A stretch of DNA of 64,000 nt. It comes from Denitratisoma sp. GTDB taxonomy: Bacteria; Pseudomonadota; Gammaproteobacteria; Burkholderiales; Rhodocyclaceae. The notes beneath the pieces were generated by a model. The model had not been told where the DNA came from. It worked only from the letters and a program-made list of their open reading frames with translations, and made no database searches. Below are positions 24,309 to 31,976 of this stretch, piece after piece. The translations under genes were made by a program, and so were the position numbers. The DNA is taken from assembly GCA_032027165.1 (NCBI GenBank), contig JAVSMO010000001.1:2036058-2100057 (forward strand), given 5' to 3'. Within the stretch, counting starts at the first letter, position 1. Every line of letters starts with the position of its first letter.

Positions 24309-25771
24309 TGGCGTCCGAGCATCTCATCCTCGCCGCGCTGGGGACGCCGCTCGTCGGCGCCGTCGGCATCGCCCTCAGCCACCGCGCGCCGAATTGGCGC
24401 GAGACGGTGACGCTGACGACGGCGGCGGCGCTGCTCCTGTGCGTCGCCGCGCTGCTGCCCGGCGTGCTGGCCGGCGCGCGGCCGGGCGTGCGCCTGCTGG
24501 AAGTCCTGCCCGGCCTCGACCTGGCCTTCGCCGTCGAGCCGCTCGGCATGCTCTTCGCGCTGGTCGCCTCCGGCCTGTGGATCGTCAACTCGCTCTACTC
24601 GATCGGCTACCTGCGCGGCAACGGCGAGGCGAACCAGACGCGCTTCTACGTCTGCTTCGCGCTGGCCATCGCCGCGGCGCTGGGCATCGCCTTCTCCGCC
24701 AACGTGTTCACCCTGTTCGTCTTCTACGAACTGCTGACGCTGATCACCTATCCGCTGGTCACCCACCACGGCAGCGACAAGGCGAAGAACGGCGGGCGCA
24801 CCTACCTCGGCCTGCTGGTCGGCACCTCGGTGCTGTTCCTGCTGCCGGCGCTGGTGTTCACCTGGCACGTCGCCGGCACCACCGACTTCCGGCCGGGGGG
24901 CATCCTCGCCGGCCGGCTCGACGGCTTGGCGCTGGCCGGCCTGCTGGCGCTCTACATGTTCGGCATCGGCAAGGCGGCGCTGATGCCCTTCCACCGCTGG
25001 CTGCCGGCGGCGATGGTGGCGCCGACGCCGGTCTCGGCGCTGCTGCACGCCGTCGCCGTGGTGAAGGCCGGCGTCTTCAGCGTGGTGAAGGTGGTGGTGT
25101 ACGTCTTCGGCCTCGACACGCTCGACGGCGCCGCCGACTGGCTGGTGGCCGTCGCCGGCTTCACCATCCTCGCCGCCTCGGTGGTGGCGCTCAACGCCGA
25201 CAACCTGAAGCGGCGCCTGGCCTATTCCACCGTCAGCCAGCTCTCCTACGTGGTGCTCGCCGCCGCGCTGCTGGCGCCGCTGTCGCTGGTCGGCGCGGCG
25301 CTGCACATCGCCGCCCACGCGCTGGGCAAGATCACCCTGTTCTTCGCCGCCGGCGCCATCTACACCGCCGCCCACAAGACCGAGGTGAGCCAGCTCGACG
25401 GCATCGGCCGGCGCATGCCGTGGACCATGGGCGCCTTCGCCGTCGGCGCGCTGTCGATGATCGGCCTGCCGCCGGCGGCCGGCTTCGTCTCGAAGTGGTA
25501 CATGCTCTCCGGCGCCATGGCGGCGGCGCACTGGCCGGCGGTGGCGGTGATCGCCGCCAGCACCCTGCTCAACGCCGGCTACTTCCTGCCCATCCTCTGG
25601 CGCGCCTTCTTCCGCCCCGCCAGCGCCGGCGACGCGCACCCCCCGCACGGCGAGGCGCCGCTGCCGATGGTGATCGCGCTCACGCTCACCGCCGCCGGCA
25701 CGCTGGCGCTGTTCTTCCTGCCCGACGTGCCGCTGGCGCTGGCGCGCGACATGCTCGGAGGCCTGCCATGA
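24308..25771 (+). CDS. NuoL/MrpA-N-like channel subunit, second cluster
   Basis: 487 residues. It has the NuoL-type blocks FTLFVFYELLTLITYPLVTH (Glu), YMFGIGKAALMPFHRWLPAAMVAPTPVSALLHAVAVVKAG (Lys, His and broken helix) and GLPPAAGFVSKWYMLSGAM. It ends soon after helix 14 and lacks the C-terminal extension of MrpA, whose MbhD/MbhE parts are encoded separately at 21484. The two together could replace a full MrpA. The ATG at 24308 overlaps the mrpD stop (TGATG). Confidence 0.88.
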   Translation: MASEHLILAALGTPLVGAVGIALSHRAPNWRETVTLTTAAALLLCVAALLPGVLAGARPGVRLLEVLPGLDLAFAVEPLGMLFALVASGLWIVNSLYSIGYLRGNGEANQTRFYVCFALAIAAALGIAFSANVFTLFVFYELLTLITYPLVTHHGSDKAKNGGRTYLGLLVGTSVLFLLPALVFTWHVAGTTDFRPGGILAGRLDGLALAGLLALYMFGIGKAALMPFHRWLPAAMVAPTPVSALLHAVAVVKAGVFSVVKVVVYVFGLDTLDGAADWLVAVAGFTILAASVVALNADNLKRRLAYSTVSQLSYVVLAAALLAPLSLVGAALHIAAHALGKITLFFAAGAIYTAAHKTEVSQLDGIGRRMPWTMGAFAVGALSMIGLPPAAGFVSKWYMLSGAMAAAHWPAVAVIAASTLLNAGYFLPILWRAFFRPASAGDAHPPHGEAPLPMVIALTLTAAGTLALFFLPDVPLALARDMLGGLP

Positions 25772-26019
25772 AGCCGCACTGGCTGGACGAACCGAAGAAC
25801 GTGAAACTGCTCTGGCGTTTATTCCTCGCCGTGCTGGCGGCGACGGTGCTGGCGGAGCTGGCCATCGCACTGCATCCGCATTTCGAGGTCGAATCCCTGT
25901 TCGGCTTCCACGCCTGGTACGGCTTCGCCGCCTGCGCGGCGATGATCCTCGCCGCCAAGGGGCTGGGGCTGCTGCTGAAGCGGCCGGACAGCTACTACGA
26001 GGCCGACGGCGATGAGTGA
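25768..26019 (+). CDS. Small two-helix membrane protein of the second antiporter cluster
   Basis: 83 residues: a polar N-terminus (MKPHWLDEPKNVKLLWR), a helix LFLAVLAATVLAELAIAL, a short loop HPHFEVESLFGFHAWYGF and a second helix AACAAMILAAKGLGLLL ending in KRPDSYYEADGDE. I know no named function. It overlaps the NuoL-like gene by four bases and the following channel gene by eight, so it is firmly part of the operon and is probably an accessory subunit of the complex. Confidence 0.75.
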   Translation: MKPHWLDEPKNVKLLWRLFLAVLAATVLAELAIALHPHFEVESLFGFHAWYGFAACAAMILAAKGLGLLLKRPDSYYEADGDE

Positions 26020-27700
26020 GTGGCTCGTCCATCCCGGCCTGCTGCTGGTGCTCGGCGCCTTCGCCCTGCCCTGGCTGCGCGGCGGCGCGCGCAGCGCGGC
26101 GGTGCTGGCGCTGCCGCTTGCCGCCCTGTTCTGCCTCTGGCAGCTGCCGGAGGGCGCCTTGTGGCGCGCGCAGTGGCTGGGCTACGAGCTGGCGCCGCTC
26201 AGCGTCGACAAGCTGTCGCGCCTGTTCGCCACCATCTTCGCCCTGATGGCCTGCGGCGGCGGCCTCTTCGCGCTGCGCCAGCAGAGCCGCCTGGAAATCC
26301 CCGCCGCCTACGTCTACGCCGGCTCGGCCATCGGCGTGGCGCTGGCCGGCGACCTCGTCACGGTGTTCGTCTTCTGGGAGCTGATGGCGGTCGGTTCGAC
26401 GCTGGTGCTGTGGAGCGCCGGCACGGCGCAGGCCTGGGCCGCCAGCCGCCGCTACGTGATGATCCACCTCCTCGGCGGCGTCGTCCTCTTCGCCGGCATC
26501 ACCGGCCACCTGCTCGACACCGGCGACGCCGCCTTCGTCCGCATGGCGCCCGACTCGGTGGCGCACTGGCTGATCCTCATCGGCTTCCTCATCAACGCCG
26601 GCGCGCCGCCGCTCTCGGCCTGGCTGCCCGACGCCTACCCGGAGGCTTCCTGGAGCGGCACGGTGTTCCTCTCGGCGTTCACCACCAAGACGGCGGTGTA
26701 CGTGCTGCTGCGCGGCTTCCCCGGCACCGAGTTCCTGATCTGGATCGGCCTCTTCATGGTCTTCTACGGCATCGTCTACGCGCTGCTGGAAAACGACATG
26801 CGGCGCATCCTCGCCTACAGCATCGTGAACCAGGTCGGCTTCATGATCGCCGGCATCGGCATCGGCACCGAGATGGCGCTGAACGGCGCCGCCGCGCACG
26901 CCTTCACCCACATCGTCTACAAGGCCCTGCTGCTGATGTCGGCCGGCGCCGTGCTCGCGGCCACCGGCCGGCGCAAGTGTTCCGAACTGGGCGGCCTCTT
27001 CCACAGCATGCCGCTGACGACGATCTGCGGCAGCATCGGCGCGCTCGCCATCTCCTCGTTCCCGCTCACCTCCGGCTTCGTCTCGAAGTCGATGGTGACG
27101 CAGGCGGCCATCGACGGCCACCTGCTGTGGGTGTGGCTGGCGCTCGCCGCCGCCTCGGCCGGCGTCTTCCTGCACGCCGGCATCAAGTTCCCGTGGTTCG
27201 TCTTCTTCCAGAAGGATTCGGGGCTGCGCCCGAGCGATCCGCCCGCCAGCATGCGGTGGGCGATGATCGCCTTCGCCTTCCTCTGCATCGCGCTGGGCGT
27301 GTGGCCGGAACCGCTCTACCGCCTGCTGCCCTACGCGGTCGACTACGTCCCCTACACGGCGGCGCACGTGCTGACGCAGCTGCAGCTGCTGCTGTTCTCC
27401 GGCCTCGCCTTCTTCGTCATGCTGCCCTGGCTGAAGCGCACGCCGACCCTCACGCTCGACGTCGACTGGCTGTGGCGCACGCCGCTGCCGGCCCTGGCGC
27501 GCGGCGCCGGCCATGCGCACCGCAGGCTGCGCGACGGCCTCGCTGCGCGCGCCGGGACTTTCGCCGCCCGCCTGGCCGCCGGCATCCGCCGCCACCGCGA
27601 ACCCGACGGCCTGCTGCTGCGCAGCTGGCCGACCGGCGGCATGGCCCTCTGGGTGATGACGATGCTGCTGGCCTGGCTGGTCCTCTACTACCTCCCCTGA
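26012..27700 (+). CDS. Third NuoN/MrpD-like channel subunit, second cluster
   Basis: 562 residues with about 14 helices. Blocks include VTVFVFWELMAVGSTLVLWSAG (Glu), INAGAPPLSAWLPDAYPEASWSGTVFLSAFTTKTAVYVLLRGF (broken helix and Lys), and SFPLTSGFVSKSMVTQAA. The position corresponding to the first channel Lys appears to be in a NAGAPPLSAWLPD context, so the ion path may differ from MrpD. The C-terminus after about residue 480 is a long amphipathic, Arg-rich stretch (RGAGHAHRRLRDGLAARAG) before a last helix, reminiscent of the lateral helix of NuoL. It is the last membrane gene before a usp gene. Confidence 0.85.
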   Translation: MSEWLVHPGLLLVLGAFALPWLRGGARSAAVLALPLAALFCLWQLPEGALWRAQWLGYELAPLSVDKLSRLFATIFALMACGGGLFALRQQSRLEIPAAYVYAGSAIGVALAGDLVTVFVFWELMAVGSTLVLWSAGTAQAWAASRRYVMIHLLGGVVLFAGITGHLLDTGDAAFVRMAPDSVAHWLILIGFLINAGAPPLSAWLPDAYPEASWSGTVFLSAFTTKTAVYVLLRGFPGTEFLIWIGLFMVFYGIVYALLENDMRRILAYSIVNQVGFMIAGIGIGTEMALNGAAAHAFTHIVYKALLLMSAGAVLAATGRRKCSELGGLFHSMPLTTICGSIGALAISSFPLTSGFVSKSMVTQAAIDGHLLWVWLALAAASAGVFLHAGIKFPWFVFFQKDSGLRPSDPPASMRWAMIAFAFLCIALGVWPEPLYRLLPYAVDYVPYTAAHVLTQLQLLLFSGLAFFVMLPWLKRTPTLTLDVDWLWRTPLPALARGAGHAHRRLRDGLAARAGTFAARLAAGIRRHREPDGLLLRSWPTGGMALWVMTMLLAWLVLYYLP

Positions 27701-27730
27701 CGCTGAACCGCAAGGATGAAAGGAGACATC

Positions 27731-28228
27731 ATGACCGACAAAGCGAACGACGCCCCGGCCGGCCCGGGGACGACGGCGATGCGGCTGCTGATCCCGATCG
27801 ATGCGACCGAGCGCTCGCGCTGGGGCGTCCGCTACGCCCTGCGCCAGCACCAGGTCGGCAAGCCGGTGCAGGCCTGCCTGCTGTTCGTCGCCGAGCCGGT
27901 CACCAGCCTCGAGCTGCTGCGCTTCCGCACGCACGACGAGATCGCCCGCTTCCAGGCCGAGAGCGGCCAGTACCTGATCGAGGACGCCGCCGACCCGCTG
28001 GTGCGCGCCGGCATTCCCTACGAGGCGGTGTTGCGCGAGGGCGAGATGGCCTTCCAGATCCTCGACGCCGCCGAGCAGCTCGGCTGCAGCAGCGTCGTCC
28101 TGCCGCAGCCGCAGCCCCGCCTGGCGCGGCTGCTCTGCCGCGACGTGGCGCAGGAAGTGCTGAGCCAGGCGCGTGCTCTGCCCGTCGTCACCGTGAACGC
28201 CGAAGGCATGCCGGTGGACGGCCGCTGA
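27731..28228 (+). CDS. Universal stress-like protein following the second antiporter cluster
   Basis: 165 residues. LLIPIDATERSRWGVRYAL at the start and LCRDVAQEVLSQARALPVVTV at the end define a UspA fold, but the loop that carries G-2X-G-9X-G in ATP-binding members reads QPQPRLARLLCRDV, so it probably does not bind ATP. AAAGGAG lies seven bases before the ATG at 27731, better than the ATG at 27716. It is 30 bases after the last channel gene and just before a strong terminator, so it is probably expressed with the antiporter. Confidence 0.85.
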   Translation: MTDKANDAPAGPGTTAMRLLIPIDATERSRWGVRYALRQHQVGKPVQACLLFVAEPVTSLELLRFRTHDEIARFQAESGQYLIEDAADPLVRAGIPYEAVLREGEMAFQILDAAEQLGCSSVVLPQPQPRLARLLCRDVAQEVLSQARALPVVTVNAEGMPVDGR

Positions 28229-28269
28229 GCGGCCCGCCACGCAATCGAGCAGTGCGAGAGTGGAGATTG

Positions 28270-28294
28270 GGGCGGCTTCGGCCGCCCGTTTTTT
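28270..28294 (+). terminator. Intrinsic terminator of the second antiporter operon
   Basis: GGGCGGC-TTCG-GCCGCCC followed by G and six T residues: a seven-pair stem with a stable TTCG loop and a T tract. Confidence 0.92.
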
Positions 28295-28348
28295 CCATCC
28301 GACCGGGTTAAGATGCAAGCGGGCTTGCACCCGACAGGAGAAGACGCC

Positions 28349-29782
28349 ATGAACGCGAATTACGAAGTGGTCATCGTCGGCGCCGGCAGCGCCGGGCTCG
28401 CCGCCCTGCGCGAAGTAAAGAAGCGCACGCAGGACTTCCTGCTGGTCAACGACGGCCCCTGGGGCACCACCTGCGCCCGCGTCGGCTGCATGCCCTCGAA
28501 GGTGCTGATCGAGGCTGCCAACGCCTACCACCGGCGCCATGCCTTCGAGGAGTTCGGCATCCGCGGCGCCGGCGCGCTCGGCGTCGACCTGCCCGCCGTG
28601 CTGCGCCGCGTGCGGCGCCTGCGCGACGGCTTCGTCAAGGGCACCCTGCAGGCCACCGACAATCTGGGCGAGCGCGCCGTCTCCGGCCGCGCCCGCCTCG
28701 CCGGCCCCGGCCGGCTGGAGGTGGACGGCCGGGAAATTTCCGCGCGCGCCATCGTCCTCGCGCCCGGCTCCAGCCCGGTGGTGCCGCCGGCCTGGCAGGT
28801 ATTGGGGGAGCGGCTGCTCACCACCGACACGCTGTTCGAGCGCGAGACGCTGCCGTCGCGCATGGCGGTCATCGGCCTCGGCGCCATCGGCGTCGAGATG
28901 GCGCAGGCGCTGGCGCGGCTGGGCATCGAAGTCGCCGCCTTCGGCCGCGGCCACCTCGGCGGCCTCTCCGACGCAAAAGTCAGTGCCGCCGCCACGGCGT
29001 TGCTCGGCGGCGAATTCGCCCTGCACCTCGGCGCCGAGGCGGAAGTGCGCGCCGAGGGCGGCGCCATCCGCGTGCGCGCCGGCGACGCCGAAGCGACGGT
29101 GGACGCCGTGCTAGCCGCGCTCGGCCGGCGGCCGAACCTGGGCGGCCTCGGCCTGGAAACGCTCGGCGTCGCGCTCGATGCGCGCGGCCTGCCGCCGGTC
29201 GACCCGAACACCCTGCAGGTCGCCGGCCTGCCGCTGTTCCTCGCCGGCGACGCCAACGGCGAGCGCGCCCTGCTGCACGAGGCCGCCGACGAAGGCCACA
29301 TCGCCGGGCTCAACGCCATGCGCCTGGCCGCGGGCGAAAAGCCGGCCTGCTTCGCGCGGCGCACGCCGCTCGCCATCGTCTTTTCCGAGCCGAACATCGC
29401 CGTCGCCGGCCGCCGCCGCGCCGACCTGGCGGCGGGAACCTTCATCGAGGGCGAAATCGACTTCGCGCGCCAGGGCCGCGCCCGCGCCGGCCAGCGCAAC
29501 CACGGCCTGATGCGCATTTATGCGGAAAAAGACACCGGCAGGCTGCTCGGCGCCGAGATGTGCGCGCCGGCCGCCGAACACATGGCGCACCTGCTGGCGC
29601 TGGCGCTAGACCGCGGCATGACGGTGCGCGAACTCCTGCGCCTGCCCTTCTACCACCCGGTGCTGGAGGAAGGCCTGCGCAGCGCGCTGCGCGAGCTGGC
29701 GGCGCAGCTGCCCGCCGCCGGAGAATCGGACCTGCAATCCTGCGGCGCCTTCGAGGCCATCGGCGCCGAAGCGCTCGATTAG
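28349..29782 (+). CDS. Dihydrolipoamide-dehydrogenase-like flavoprotein
   Basis: 477 residues, class I pyridine nucleotide-disulfide oxidoreductase. FAD motif GAGSAG at 11-16, redox disulfide Cys42/Cys47 in TTCARVGCMPSK, second Rossmann motif GLGAIGVEMAQAL, LAGDANGE for FAD ribityl binding, and the C-terminal FYHPVLEEGL, which holds the His-Glu pair of the dimer partner. The redox centre has CARVGC instead of the usual CLNVGC of E3 subunits. No 2-oxoacid dehydrogenase genes are adjacent, so it may serve another disulfide substrate or a membrane partner. AGGAG lies before the ATG at 28349. It follows the terminator at 28270 and starts a new unit. Confidence 0.87.
   Translation: MNANYEVVIVGAGSAGLAALREVKKRTQDFLLVNDGPWGTTCARVGCMPSKVLIEAANAYHRRHAFEEFGIRGAGALGVDLPAVLRRVRRLRDGFVKGTLQATDNLGERAVSGRARLAGPGRLEVDGREISARAIVLAPGSSPVVPPAWQVLGERLLTTDTLFERETLPSRMAVIGLGAIGVEMAQALARLGIEVAAFGRGHLGGLSDAKVSAAATALLGGEFALHLGAEAEVRAEGGAIRVRAGDAEATVDAVLAALGRRPNLGGLGLETLGVALDARGLPPVDPNTLQVAGLPLFLAGDANGERALLHEAADEGHIAGLNAMRLAAGEKPACFARRTPLAIVFSEPNIAVAGRRRADLAAGTFIEGEIDFARQGRARAGQRNHGLMRIYAEKDTGRLLGAEMCAPAAEHMAHLLALALDRGMTVRELLRLPFYHPVLEEGLRSALRELAAQLPAAGESDLQSCGAFEAIGAEALD
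28976..28984 (-). repeat. ACTGACTTT motif, copy 6
   Basis: Exact copy, minus strand, inside the flavoprotein gene, read as Lys-Val-Ser. Extended form ACTGACTTTTGCGTC is identical to copy 4. Confidence 0.75.
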
Positions 29783-29842
29783 GCGTGGCAGGGAACGCTT
29801 CGTGCCAAAGCCTGTCGGACAGAGACAAGTCGGGGACAAACG

Positions 29843-31183
29843 ATGAAACGCCTGCTGCTCCTCATTGCCGCGCTCGTGTTCCTCCCGCTGCCGGCCTTCG
29901 CCGCGACGGTGAAGGTGGCGGAGATCCACGGCGCCGTCAGCCCGGCGAGCGCCGCCTATTTCCTGCGCGCGCTGGAGGACGCGCAGCGCGCGAAAGCCGA
30001 CCTGCTGGTGCTCAAGCTCGACACGCCGGGCGGACTCGATTCGGCCATGCGCGAGATGATCCAGGGCATCCTCGCCTCGCCCGTGCCGGTGGCGACCTGG
30101 GTGGCGCCCAGCGGCGCGCGCGCCGCCAGCGCCGGCACCTACCTGCTCTACGCCAGCCACGTCGCCGCCATGGCGCCGGGCACCAACCTCGGTGCGGCGA
30201 CGCCGGTGGCGATCGGCATCGGCGGCGATGCCGGCAAGCCGGCGGAGAAGAAGCCGGAAGCGGGCAAGGGCGGCGGCGCACCGGGCACCGCCATGGAAAA
30301 AAAGGCGGTGCACGACGCCGCTGCCTACATCCGCAGCCTGGCGCAATTGCGCGAACGCAACGCCGAGTGGGCCGAGCGCGCCGTGCGCGAGGCGGAGAGC
30401 CTCTCCGCCGAGGAGGCGCTGAAGCTGAAGGTGGTCGACTTCGTCGCCGCCGACCTGCCCGAGCTGCTGCAAAAGGCCGAGGGCCGCAAGGTCAAGCTCG
30501 CCGACGGCGTCGCCACGCTCTCGCTCGCCGGCGCCGCCGTCGTGACGGTCGAACGCAACTGGAAGGAACGGCTGCTGGCGGCCATCGCCGACCCGAACAT
30601 CGCGCTGATCCTGATGATGCTCGGCGTCTACGGCCTGCTCTTCGAGTTCTACACGCCGGGCTTCGGCGTCGCCGGCATCGTCGGCGCGATCTGCCTGCTG
30701 CTGGCGCTCTACGCCCTGGCCATGCTGCCGATCAACGCCACCGGGGCGCTGCTGATCCTGCTCGGCGTGGCGCTGATGACGACGGAGGCTTTCGTGCCGA
30801 GCTTCGGCGCCTTTGGCATCGGCGGCATCGTCGCCTTCGTCGCCGGGTCGCTGATGCTGATCGACGCAGAGGTGCCGGGCCTGCAGATCTCGCTCGCCTT
30901 CATCGTTCCGCTGGCGGCGGCGAGCGCCCTGGTGCTGGGCGGCGTCGGCGCCTTCGCGCTGCGCTCGCGGCGCCGCCCGGTGGTGTCCGGCGTCGAGGCC
31001 ATGGCCGGCGGCACGGCCGAGGCACTGGAGGACTTCGCGCGCGAAGGCTGGGTGCTGGCCTTCGGCGAGCGCTGGCATGCGCGCAGCGCTTCGCCGCTGA
31101 AAAGCGGCGAGCGGGCGCGCATCGTGGCGGTGGACGGACTGACCCTCGTAGTTGAACCGGAAGGCAAAGGAGAACGATCATGA
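29843..31183 (+). CDS. nfeD: NfeD-family membrane protein with ClpP-type serine protease domain
   Basis: 446 residues, the long NfeD form. A signal peptide (MKRLLLLIAALVFLPLPAFAA) leads to a periplasmic ClpP/SppA-like domain with VLKLDTPGGLDSAMREMIQ and SGARAASAGTYLLYA, where the Ser in AASAGTY is the expected nucleophile and a Lys of MEKKAVHDAAAYIRSLA the base. About five helices follow (from IALILMMLGVYGLLFEFYTPG), then a C-terminal OB-fold (GWVLAFGERWHARS...GERARIVAVDGLTLVVEP). In Pyrococcus the homologous protease cleaves a stomatin partner. Its stop overlaps the start of just such a gene. Confidence 0.92.
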   Translation: MKRLLLLIAALVFLPLPAFAATVKVAEIHGAVSPASAAYFLRALEDAQRAKADLLVLKLDTPGGLDSAMREMIQGILASPVPVATWVAPSGARAASAGTYLLYASHVAAMAPGTNLGAATPVAIGIGGDAGKPAEKKPEAGKGGGAPGTAMEKKAVHDAAAYIRSLAQLRERNAEWAERAVREAESLSAEEALKLKVVDFVAADLPELLQKAEGRKVKLADGVATLSLAGAAVVTVERNWKERLLAAIADPNIALILMMLGVYGLLFEFYTPGFGVAGIVGAICLLLALYALAMLPINATGALLILLGVALMTTEAFVPSFGAFGIGGIVAFVAGSLMLIDAEVPGLQISLAFIVPLAAASALVLGGVGAFALRSRRRPVVSGVEAMAGGTAEALEDFAREGWVLAFGERWHARSASPLKSGERARIVAVDGLTLVVEPEGKGERS

Positions 31184-31944
31184 TGATCTGGGACTTCGGC
31201 TGGGGCGGCGCGCTGCTGCTGCTCATCGCGCTGGCGGCGGCCAGCATCCGCATCATGCGCGAGTACGAACGCGGCGTGGTGTTCCTGCTCGGACGCTTCT
31301 GGAAGGTGAAGGGGCCGGGCATCGTCCTCGTCGTGCCGGGCATCCAGCAGATGGTGCGGGTGGACCTGCGCCTGGTGGTGATGGACGTGCCGAGCCAGGA
31401 CGTCATCTCGCGCGACAACGTCTCGGTGAAGGTGAACGCGGTGGTGTACTTCCGCGTCGTCGATCCGCAGAAGGCCATCATCCACGTCGAGAACTACTTC
31501 GAGGCCACCTCGCAGCTGGCGCAGACGACGCTGCGCTCGGTGCTCGGCAAGCACGAGCTCGACGACATGCTCGCCGAGCGCGAGCGGCTCAACGTCGACA
31601 TCCAGCAGATCCTCGACGCGCAGACCGACTCCTGGGGCATCAAGGTCGCCAACGTCGAGATCAAGCACGTGGACATCGACGAATCGATGGTGCGCGCCAT
31701 CGCCCGCCAGGCCGAGGCCGAGCGCGAGCGGCGCGCCAAGGTGATCCACGCCGAGGGCGAGCAGCAGGCTTCCGAGAAGCTGCTGGAGGCGGCCAGGGTG
31801 CTGGCGCAGTCGCCGCAGGCGATGCAACTGCGCTACCTGCAGACGCTGGTGAACATTGCCGGCGACAAGACCTCGACCATCGTCTTCCCGATGCCGATGG
31901 ACATCATGGAGGCGCTGAAGAAGCTCACCGCCGACAAGCCCTGA
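31180..31944 (+). CDS. SPFH-domain stomatin-like protein (slipin)
   Basis: 254 residues: N-terminal helix LLLLIALAAASIRIM, then REYERGVVFLLGRFWKVKGPGIVLVVPGIQQMVRVDLR, the start of a stomatin/SPFH domain, and a coiled-coil region ARQAEAERERRAKVIHAEGEQQASEKLLEAA typical of bacterial slipins. Such proteins form membrane-bound multimers that mark lipid microdomains and often modulate channels or proteases. It overlaps nfeD by four bases, the standard operon pair, and is followed 32 bases later by an antiporter gene. Confidence 0.93.
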   Translation: MMIWDFGWGGALLLLIALAAASIRIMREYERGVVFLLGRFWKVKGPGIVLVVPGIQQMVRVDLRLVVMDVPSQDVISRDNVSVKVNAVVYFRVVDPQKAIIHVENYFEATSQLAQTTLRSVLGKHELDDMLAERERLNVDIQQILDAQTDSWGIKVANVEIKHVDIDESMVRAIARQAEAERERRAKVIHAEGEQQASEKLLEAARVLAQSPQAMQLRYLQTLVNIAGDKTSTIVFPMPMDIMEALKKLTADKP

Positions 31945-31976
31945 CAACATCGCCGATCCGCCGGGAGGGGCGGAAG

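Noticed and set aside
20398..27700. Second cluster read as complex I or a membrane-bound hydrogenase.
   Set aside because: No NuoB/C/D/H/I-like or NiFe hydrogenase gene is present; all genes are ion-translocating subunits.
24140..29026. Very long open frame on the minus strand opposite the second antiporter cluster (1628 codons).
   Set aside because: Composition is His/Gln/Arg/Glu-rich low complexity, typical for the antisense of GC-rich genes, and the opposite strand holds well-conserved membrane proteins.
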